From NCBI GenBank assembly GCA_900754115.1, contig CAAEBM010000016.1:1-53797 (forward strand): a DNA stretch of 53,797 nucleotides, in the 5' to 3' direction. Source of the DNA: Bacilli bacterium. GTDB lineage: Bacteria > Bacillota_I > Bacilli_A > RFN20 > CAG-631. The translations under genes and the position numbers were made by a program. Shown here piece after piece: positions 8,672 through 14,411 of the stretch. Position 1 is the stretch's first letter. The number at the start of each line of letters is the position of its first letter. The notes under the pieces were generated by a model. That model was not told where the DNA came from. It was given only the letters and a program-made list of their open reading frames with translations, and ran no database searches.

Positions 8672-9901
8672 ATGAAATTAAATTCTTATGCTTCATTAGA
8701 AATTGGCACACATTTTACAAAGTTATTAGTTGCTGAATTTAATAAAGGAAATGTTTACGTTGTCGCCTACCATAGTATTGAAACCAAAGGATACCAAAAC
8801 GGAACGATTACAAATACAGATGAATTGGTCTCTTGTCTTTTGGAATTGTTTTCAGAAGTTGAAAAAAAATTTAAAATTAAAGTAGATGAATTAATTTTAA
8901 TTTTTCCCGCTATTGATCATAAAGTGCATATGGCAGGTGCCAATATGGCTATTCAAACACCAATGCATTTAATCGGCATGAATGAAATTCAAAAAATTCG
9001 ATTGGATTGTCGCAATGTACAATTGGCAGAAGGAGAAACAGCAGTGGATGAATGTCCCATTAAATATGTTTTAGACAGTGGAAAAACATTATATACGATT
9101 CCTTTAAATCTACAATCTAATACATTGCAATTAACTTCTTATATTCATTCTTTACCCACTTCTTTAATCACCCCACTTTTAAAAGTGATTGAGACTTTAC
9201 ATATTGATTTATTAGATGCTTATCTTTTACCTTTTTGTTGCTTTAGTTTAATGAAAAATCATACTGATGAACCCATTTTACTCCTCCATTATGATTATGA
9301 CGCAATAACTTTTGCTTATTTTGATAAACAACAATTATTAAAAACAGATCGTCTAGATTTTGGAGAAAAAAATTTATTACAAGTTTTGCAACAAACCTTT
9401 CAAGTTGATGCAAAAGAGGCTTTAACTTTGCTTGATTCTTATTTTATAACGGATATCAACCAAGCTACTTCTACTATATTAGATGCTCAAAAAGGAATTA
9501 GTGAAGAAGCGGTTAGTCAATGTATTCAAAATGAATTGCAAAAAATCAGTTTTTCTATCCAAAATAAAATTCAACAATATAGTCAAGAATTTTCAACTTC
9601 ATTTGAAATAAAAATTTCTGGGAAATGGCTAAATTATCGCCATTTTGTCTCTTATTTTAATCAAATTAACAAACTCTATACCAAAGGAGTTTATTTGAAT
9701 GTATTAGGCATCAATAGCAATGAATTTTTACCCTGTTATGGTGCTATCATTCGTTTTATTAGTTTAAATAAAGATTATATTTTAAATCGAGACGAGGATG
9801 ACAATCAAAAACCTAATTTTATGAATCAAACACAAGAGTATGCTACTCATTCTCAATCTACATCTAAAAAGTTTGTCGATATTTTTGATGAGGAGGAATA
9901 A
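8672..9901 (+). CDS. ftsA: Cell division protein FtsA (divergent)
   Basis: Actin-fold protein expected to tether FtsZ to the membrane and recruit the divisome. The N-terminal phosphate-1 region YASLEIGTHFTKLLVAEF and the following SHS2-like segment are recognisable, but the sequence is much more divergent than its neighbours. The identity rests mainly on its place directly before ftsZ with a 2-base gap. The C-terminal 50 residues are low-complexity, ending FVDIFDEEE. No strong amphipathic C-terminal helix is obvious, which is unusual for FtsA. Two consecutive ATGs are available; 8672 is six bases from AGGAGGG and is preferred. The ftsZ ribosome binding site (GAGGAGG) is formed by the last codons. 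Confidence 0.75.
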   Translation: MKLNSYASLEIGTHFTKLLVAEFNKGNVYVVAYHSIETKGYQNGTITNTDELVSCLLELFSEVEKKFKIKVDELILIFPAIDHKVHMAGANMAIQTPMHLIGMNEIQKIRLDCRNVQLAEGETAVDECPIKYVLDSGKTLYTIPLNLQSNTLQLTSYIHSLPTSLITPLLKVIETLHIDLLDAYLLPFCCFSLMKNHTDEPILLLHYDYDAITFAYFDKQQLLKTDRLDFGEKNLLQVLQQTFQVDAKEALTLLDSYFITDINQATSTILDAQKGISEEAVSQCIQNELQKISFSIQNKIQQYSQEFSTSFEIKISGKWLNYRHFVSYFNQINKLYTKGVYLNVLGINSNEFLPCYGAIIRFISLNKDYILNRDEDDNQKPNFMNQTQEYATHSQSTSKKFVDIFDEEE

Positions 9902-9903
9902 AT

Positions 9904-10971
9904 ATGGATCAATTTCAAACGTATGAAAGTGTTGCAAAAATCAAAATCATTGGCGTTGGTGGCGCTGGAAATAATGCTGTAAACTGCATGGTCAGTGATA
10001 ATGTCATCGGTTGTGAATTTTATGTTCTCAATACAGATGCACAAGTATTGAATTGTTCAAAAGCAGAAAACCGAATTGTTTTAGGAAAAACCACAACAAA
10101 AGGTCTAGGCGCTGGAGCAAACCCAGCAATTGGACTTCAAGCTGCATTAGAAAGCGAAGAAGAAATCAAAGAAATAGTTAAAGACACCGATATGGTCTTT
10201 ATTGCGGCTGGGATGGGTGGAGGCACAGGAACAGGTGCGGCACCTGTTGTCGCGCGCATTGCCAAAGAATGTGGGGCTTTAGTGATTGGTATTGTAACTC
10301 GACCTTTTACTTTTGAAGGAAAAGTACGAATGAGCAATGCATTATCTGGCATTGAAGAATTAAAAAAATATGTGGATACATTAATTACGATTTCAAATGA
10401 TCGCATTTTACAATTAATTGGTAATTTGCCTTTGCGACAATCCTTTCAAGAAGCAGATAATGTCTTAAAACGTTCTGTCCAAGCCATTACAGATTTGATT
10501 GCAATGCCTGCATTAATCAATTTGGACTTTGCTGATGTTAAAACCTTGCTTTTAAATAAGGGTGCAGCGATGATAGGCTTTGGTGTAGGAAATGGACCTA
10601 ATCGAGCCCAAGAAGCAGCTGCAAAAGCCATTTCTTCTCCACTACTTGAAAATTCAATTACAGGTGCTAGAAGTGCGATTATTGCGATTACAGGTGGTAA
10701 AAATTCAACCCTTTATGATTTTACTGATGCAGTGAATCACATTCAAAATGCCGCTGGAAATGACATCAATATTATTTTTGGAGCTTCTATCAATGAAAAT
10801 TTAGAAGATGAATTGCAAGTAACTGTCATTGCGACCGATTTTGATGAAAATGTAGCTAGTCAAGAAATTAAATCTTTTGATATTTCTTTTGATCGCAAAC
10901 CAACTCCAGCAGATGAAGATAAAAATCAAGAAGAGACGCCAAGTAATACTTTAAAACCTTCATTTTTTTAA
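9904..10971 (+). CDS. ftsZ: Cell division GTPase FtsZ
   Basis: Tubulin-like GTPase that polymerises into the Z ring. The nucleotide-binding loop GVGGAGNNAVN is near residue 18, the tubulin signature GGGTGTG at 105-111, the sugar-contact loop ITISNDR near 160, and the GTP-hydrolysis (T7) loop region NLDFADV near 205. The globular core is well conserved. The linker is short (about 35 residues) and the C-terminal peptide TLKPSFF lacks the usual basic residues of the FtsA/SepF-binding tail, which may relate to the divergent FtsA. It is translationally linked to ftsA and followed by a strong terminator. Confidence 0.98.
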   Translation: MDQFQTYESVAKIKIIGVGGAGNNAVNCMVSDNVIGCEFYVLNTDAQVLNCSKAENRIVLGKTTTKGLGAGANPAIGLQAALESEEEIKEIVKDTDMVFIAAGMGGGTGTGAAPVVARIAKECGALVIGIVTRPFTFEGKVRMSNALSGIEELKKYVDTLITISNDRILQLIGNLPLRQSFQEADNVLKRSVQAITDLIAMPALINLDFADVKTLLLNKGAAMIGFGVGNGPNRAQEAAAKAISSPLLENSITGARSAIIAITGGKNSTLYDFTDAVNHIQNAAGNDINIIFGASINENLEDELQVTVIATDFDENVASQEIKSFDISFDRKPTPADEDKNQEETPSNTLKPSFF

Positions 10972-10977
10972 ACATTT

Positions 10978-11008
10978 AATAGCCTTGAAACAAGGCTATT
11001 TTTATTTT
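10978..11008 (+). terminator. Terminator after ftsZ
   Basis: A ten-base-pair perfect stem (AATAGCCTTG at 10978-10987, CAAGGCTATT at 10991-11000) with an AAA loop and a T-rich tail. It insulates ftsAZ from the sporulation genes downstream. Confidence 0.92.
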
Positions 11009-11044
11009 CAAAAATTTTTATAAAAAATTTTTTCTTTCCTTTGA

Positions 11045-11078
11045 TTTGACATTTTTTTTAATTCTTGTTTTTTATAAT
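11045..11078 (+). promoter_or_regulatory. Long-spacer spoIIG-type promoter with possible Spo0A box
   Basis: A perfect TTGACA (11046-11051) and a perfect TATAAT (11073-11078) are separated by 21 bases, too far for an ordinary SigA promoter. The B. subtilis spoIIG promoter has the same unusual layout (22 bp) and needs Spo0A~P, whose boxes overlap the -35. Here TTTGACA (11045-11051) differs by one base from TTCGACA, the reverse complement of the 0A box TGTCGAA. The motifs are seen; Spo0A control is inferred from the B. subtilis parallel. Confidence 0.6.
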
Positions 11079-11094
11079 TACTTTGGTGATAGAA

Positions 11095-11850
11095 GTGAAA
11101 GCTTACATTGACTTATCCTTAATTGTTCATGTAGTCATGTTTTTAATTTCAATGGTTTATGCCATGATTTTAAATGAAGCAGCAAAACACTCTTATAGTT
11201 ACAAAAGTCATAGCTTTTTTGGTAGTTTAATTGCCTTTATGATCAATCTCTATTACATTCCTTTTTTTTATCTTTTTTATAGTTTTATTCGATTTTTTAT
11301 TCTTTTTTTTATCAAAAGAAAATGGATTAAAACAGAGATATGGATTCATATTTTTTATTATTTAAATGTTGGCTTTTTACTTCTAGTAGGTGGATCATTT
11401 ATATATGAAGGAATTCTATACATTAACCAACCCATTACAACCTTATTTGTATTTGTTTTACCTCTTTTAACTTGTATCGTCCTTTTAATTGAAAAAAAGG
11501 GTATATTAAAATTAAAACAACAACGTTTTATTTATCATGCTAAATTAATTCTTAATGAAGAAACCACTTTTAAAATCAAAGGATTTTTAGACACAGGAAA
11601 TAGTGCACTACATTTAGAAAAACCGGTTTTATTTGTCAATTTTTCTTTACCTGAAAGCAAACAAAAAGAAAAAATTACTATTCAAGGAATTCAAGGGCAA
11701 AAAAAACTATGGGGTTATCAAGGAATTCTTTTTTTTCAAAAAAAGAAAATAGAATGCTATGTCATTTATCTATCTACATTAGAATTAAAAAACCATTGTA
11801 ATTGTCTTTTAAACGTTCATTTGCTGACAAAAGGAGAAAAGCTATGCTAA
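11095..11850 (+). CDS. spoIIGA: SpoIIGA, pro-sigma-E processing aspartic peptidase
   Basis: Membrane protease that, after septation, cleaves pro-SigE in the mother cell in response to the forespore signal SpoIIR. The N-terminal half has about five hydrophobic helices. The soluble C-terminal half carries the aspartic-protease motif FLDTGNSA (Asp about residue 166), followed by a strand ending PVLFVNF. The GTG at 11095 is chosen because it follows GGTGAT by four bases and the protein then begins (M)KAYIDLSLIVHVVMF like SpoIIGA proteins. It overlaps the sigE start by seven bases. At 251 residues it is somewhat shorter than the B. subtilis protein, with the usual immediate linkage to sigE. Confidence 0.88.
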   Translation: MKAYIDLSLIVHVVMFLISMVYAMILNEAAKHSYSYKSHSFFGSLIAFMINLYYIPFFYLFYSFIRFFILFFIKRKWIKTEIWIHIFYYLNVGFLLLVGGSFIYEGILYINQPITTLFVFVLPLLTCIVLLIEKKGILKLKQQRFIYHAKLILNEETTFKIKGFLDTGNSALHLEKPVLFVNFSLPESKQKEKITIQGIQGQKKLWGYQGILFFQKKKIECYVIYLSTLELKNHCNCLLNVHLLTKGEKLC

Positions 11851-12548
11851 AAAAATTAATTGTTTTTTTAAAACGTGTATTTTTTCATGATGAAATCGAT
11901 GAGTTTGTCTATTATATTAATGGGAGTGATACTTTACCACCCCCTTTAACAAAAGAAGAAGAAGCAGAATTATTTGTCGCTTATCATGCTGGAAGTATTG
12001 AAGCTAGAAACAAACTGATTGAACATAATTTACGATTAGTCGTTTATGTTGCCAAACGATATGAAGTCAACACTACAAATTTAGAAGATTTAATCAGCAT
12101 TGGCTGTATGGGACTGATTAAAGCCATCTCTACTTTTAAGGCTGATAAAAATTTTAAATTAGCTACTTATGCTAGTCGATGTATTGAAAATGAGATATTA
12201 ATGCATTTAAGAAAAAAAAGTAAGCAACGATTAGAAGTGTCATTAGATGAACCTTTAAATATTGATTATGATGGCAATGAATTACTTCTATCCGATATTT
12301 TATCCAATAACGATGATAGTTTTATTGGCAATATTGAAGATAACGAAAAGAAAAAAACAATGTATGCAGCAATTGAAGGCTTAAAAGAAAGGGAAAAAGA
12401 AATTATAAAATTACGTTATGGATTAGATAATGGAATTGAAATGACACAAAAAGAAGTGGCAGAATTACTCGATATTTCCCAATCTTATATTTCTCGATTA
12501 GAAAAAAGAATTATCAAAAAATTAAAAAGTAAAGTGACAAAATCATAA
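11844..12548 (+). CDS. sigE: RNA polymerase sporulation sigma factor SigE (pro-form)
   Basis: First mother-cell-specific sigma factor of sporulation. A short amphipathic pro-sequence (MLKKLIVFLKRVFFHDEIDEF) precedes the YYINGSDTLPPPL that begins mature SigE, consistent with processing by SpoIIGA. Region 2 shows NLRLVVYVAKRYE and DLISIGCMGLIKA, with ASRCIENEILMHLRKKSK for -10 recognition. SLDEPLNIDYDGNELLLSDIL is SigE-typical. Region 4 ends in the helix-turn-helix LDISQSYISRLEKRIIKKL. The start is the ATG after AGGAGAAAAGCT, inside the spoIIGA end; an upstream start at 11802 lacks a site. Its presence makes the SigE-type promoter before spoIIIAH meaningful. Confidence 0.96.
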   Translation: MLKKLIVFLKRVFFHDEIDEFVYYINGSDTLPPPLTKEEEAELFVAYHAGSIEARNKLIEHNLRLVVYVAKRYEVNTTNLEDLISIGCMGLIKAISTFKADKNFKLATYASRCIENEILMHLRKKSKQRLEVSLDEPLNIDYDGNELLLSDILSNNDDSFIGNIEDNEKKKTMYAAIEGLKEREKEIIKLRYGLDNGIEMTQKEVAELLDISQSYISRLEKRIIKKLKSKVTKS

Positions 12549-12569
12549 ATTGGATACTTTTGGTAAATT

Positions 12570-12598
12570 GCATAAACCCTAAAAAAATGGCAAAACCT
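12570..12598 (+). promoter_or_regulatory. Candidate SigF-type promoter of sigG
   Basis: GCATA (12570-12574), a 14-base spacer and GGCAAAACCT (12589-12598) resemble the B. subtilis SigF consensus (about GYATA, then GGnnAnA-type -10). sigG is a SigF target in B. subtilis. Initiation would fall near 12604-12606, inside the hairpin described next. The match is by eye. Confidence 0.5.
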
Positions 12599-12621
12599 TC
12601 TAATATTAGGAGGTTTTTTTT
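12592..12621 (+). promoter_or_regulatory. SD-occluding hairpin / terminator just before sigG
   Basis: AAAACCTTCT (12592-12601) pairs with AGGAGGTTTT (12608-12617), one G-U, around the loop AATATT. A run of eight T (12614-12621) reaches the sigG ATG. The whole SD AGGAGG is in the 3' arm. In read-through RNA from spoIIGA-sigE this would act as an intrinsic terminator and also block sigG translation. Confidence 0.75.
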
Positions 12622-13395
12622 ATGCAGCAAAAAGTAACCATAACAGGATTAGATACGGCAAAAATTCCTGTTTTAAGCAAAAAAAATTGTAAGAAGTATT
12701 TACTTGAATATAAAAATGGCAACCAACAAGCAAAAGATCAATTAGTTATTGGAAATTTAAAATTAGTCTTAAGTGTCTTAAAAAAATGCAATATTCCTTC
12801 AAGAATTGATATTAATGACGTTTTTCAAATCGGCTGTATTGGTTTAATTAAAGCAATTGATAATTTTAATTTAGAAATGAATGTCAGTTTTTCTACTTAT
12901 GCCATTCCGATGATTCTTGGTGAAATTAAAAGATATTTAAGAGATAGTACACCATTAAAAATTTCACGCCAAATCAAAGATATTGCCTATAAAGTTTTAA
13001 AATGTAAAGAAGCTTATTTAGCGATGTATAGTAAAGAACCTACCATTGAACAATTATCAACTATGCTTCAAATTGATGAAAAAGATATTTTTGAAGCGAT
13101 GAATTCCATTAATACAGTTGTATCCATTTTTGATCCCATTTATTCTGAAAATGGGGAATCAATTTCAATTCTTGATCAATTAAGTGATGATGTCAATTAT
13201 AGCGATAAAATTGCCAATTATACTACCTTAAAAGAAGGGATTCAGCAATTATCACATTTACAAAAACAAATCATTCAAAAACGATATTATGATGGATTAA
13301 CCCAATTTGAAATCGCAAATGAATTATCCATTTCTCAAGCCCAAGTTTCTCGCTTAGAAAAAAGTGCAATCCAAGAACTAAAAAAGCGATTTTAA
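12622..13395 (+). CDS. sigG: RNA polymerase forespore sigma factor SigG
   Basis: Late forespore-specific sigma factor. The N-terminus (VTITGLDTAKIPVLS) is the SigG signature and includes the segment by which the family is held inactive. Region 2 has GNLKLVLSVLKK, DVFQIGCIGLIKAIDNF and FSTYAIPMILGEIKRYLRD. SIFDPIYSENGESISILDQLSD follows, and region 4 ends in LSISQAQVSRLEKSAIQELKKRF. Length 257 is normal. It lies 73 bases downstream of sigE, as in B. subtilis. Its SD is buried in a hairpin, and a SigF-like promoter overlaps that hairpin, so expression is probably controlled at both transcription and translation. SigF itself is not in the window. Confidence 0.96.
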   Translation: MQQKVTITGLDTAKIPVLSKKNCKKYLLEYKNGNQQAKDQLVIGNLKLVLSVLKKCNIPSRIDINDVFQIGCIGLIKAIDNFNLEMNVSFSTYAIPMILGEIKRYLRDSTPLKISRQIKDIAYKVLKCKEAYLAMYSKEPTIEQLSTMLQIDEKDIFEAMNSINTVVSIFDPIYSENGESISILDQLSDDVNYSDKIANYTTLKEGIQQLSHLQKQIIQKRYYDGLTQFEIANELSISQAQVSRLEKSAIQELKKRF

Positions 13396-13420
13396 CATAT
13401 TTTAATATGGGTGATTGAAA

Positions 13421-13666
13421 TTGGAATTTTCAGAATTAAAAAATAAATCCGTTTATGATATACAAACGGGAGAAAAAATAGGATATGTTTTAGATTTAAA
13501 TTTAGATTTACAAAATGGAAAAATTCTAACTATTTTAATCACTCCAACCAAAACACCCACTTTATTTTTTAAAAACAAAATTGTGACCACCACCCTCATT
13601 GAATTATCATGGAATAACATTGTTTTAATTGGAATTGATGCGATTTTTGTAAAGATTCAAAAATGA
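13421..13666 (+). CDS. ylmC: YlmC/YmxH-family PRC-barrel protein
   Basis: Small (81 residues) PRC-barrel-like protein of the YlmC/YmxH family that sits beside sigG in sporulating Firmicutes; its biochemical role is not established. The opening (M)EFSELKNKSVYDIQTGEKIGYV matches the family pattern (SEL, then V-x-I-x-x-G-x-x-G). The TTG at 13421 is preferred over the TTG at 13415 because it gives five bases from GGTGAT and places SEL at the usual distance. The ylmD and ylmE genes that follow in B. subtilis are absent; sepF comes next. Confidence 0.75.
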   Translation: MEFSELKNKSVYDIQTGEKIGYVLDLNLDLQNGKILTILITPTKTPTLFFKNKIVTTTLIELSWNNIVLIGIDAIFVKIQK

Positions 13667-13691
13667 GTAGTTTTTATTTTTTTACAATTTT

Positions 13692-13711
13692 GATATAATA
13701 CAGATGGTGAT
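13692..13711 (+). promoter_or_regulatory. Compact promoter/SD module of sepF
   Basis: TGATATAAT (13692... extended -10 13692-13699) is followed after six bases by GGTGAT (13706-13711), then four bases and the ATG. The expected transcription start is at or next to the SD, giving a leader of only about 10-12 bases. Confidence 0.55.
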
Positions 13712-13715
13712 ATAA

Positions 13716-14111
13716 ATGGGAAAATTGAGAAACTTTTTATTTCCGACAAAAGAAAATAGTGTCTTTGAAACGACTACAATTCAAGAAAAAGACCAAAATA
13801 CCCCAATTAAAAATTCATCTGCAACTTTAATTCAACAACCTCAAGTCGAAGTAAAAAAGGCAATAGAAGAAACTGCTGTTTCAAAAAACAGAGCTAATCC
13901 AAAAATTTATAAACCTCTTGCTTTTTCAGAAGTAGAAGAATTAGCCAATGAATTATTAAATCAACAAACCATTATCGTTTCTTTACTAGAAATTGAAAAA
14001 AATGAAGCACGCAGAATTTGTGATTTTTTAAATGGCGTTTGCTTTGCTTTAAATGGAGAAGTAAAAAAAATAGAAAAACGCGTTTATTTATTTTCGCCTC
14101 ACCACCAATAA
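13716..14111 (+). CDS. sepF: Cell division protein SepF
   Basis: FtsZ-binding protein that bundles Z-ring filaments and can anchor them to the membrane. The N-terminus MGKLRNFLF is a short membrane-binding amphipathic segment, followed by a poorly conserved linker (about 12-65). The conserved SepF core starts at KIYKPLAFSEVEELANEL, continues IIVSLLEIEKNEARRICDFLNGVCFALNGEVKKIEKRVYLFSP, and ends the protein. At 131 residues it is close to the usual size. With a divergent FtsA nearby, SepF may be the more important Z-ring tether here. This is inferred. YlmG, YlmH and DivIVA, usual neighbours, are not found. Confidence 0.9.
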   Translation: MGKLRNFLFPTKENSVFETTTIQEKDQNTPIKNSSATLIQQPQVEVKKAIEETAVSKNRANPKIYKPLAFSEVEELANELLNQQTIIVSLLEIEKNEARRICDFLNGVCFALNGEVKKIEKRVYLFSPHHQ

Positions 14112-14129
14112 GTGACAAAAGTTTTTATA

Positions 14130-14158
14130 TTTACAATATAAAATATTTGTGTTAAAAT
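14130..14158 (+). promoter_or_regulatory. Promoter of the ileS T-box leader
   Basis: TTTACA (14130-14135), 17 bases, TAAAAT (14153-14158) preceded by a TGT extension. Start of RNA expected near 14165. Confidence 0.7.
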
Positions 14159-14164
14159 GAACTA

Positions 14165-14395
14165 AACACAATGATAAAGACAACAATGTGCCTATTTTTA
14201 TTTTATAGAGAACTGTTGTAGTGGTGAAAAACAGCAAATAAGAGACACATTTATCCCTTTGTAGTGGCAATCTGAAAAAAGTAAGAGAGACGATTCATCT
14301 TCGTTATGGATGAAATGAGGGCATACATTTTTTTGTATGAACTAAGGTGGTACCGCGCGCCAAGCGTCCTTAGAAATAAGGGCGCTTTTTATATA
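14165..14395 (+). promoter_or_regulatory. T-box riboswitch, isoleucine specifier ATC
   Basis: Senses uncharged tRNA-Ile and controls read-through into ileS. The invariant T-box AAGGTGGTACCGCG is at 14344-14357. The terminator is AGCGTCCTTA (14363-14372) pairing with TAAGGGCGCT (14377-14386), followed by T5. Stem I can be laid out: basal helix AAAG (14176-14179)/CTTT (14257-14260) and upper helix AATGTG (14185-14190)/CACATT (14246-14251). Between them on the 3' side is ATC (14253-14255), an isoleucine codon in specifier position. The alaS leader in this window shows the same layout with GCT. Stem I is short by T-box standards. Confidence 0.93.
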
Positions 14396-14411
14396 TTAAA
14401 GAGGTGAAAAC

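Noticed and set aside
10137..10406. 89-residue minus-strand frame inside ftsZ
   Set aside because: Shadow of a highly conserved gene on the other strand; no SD or promoter.
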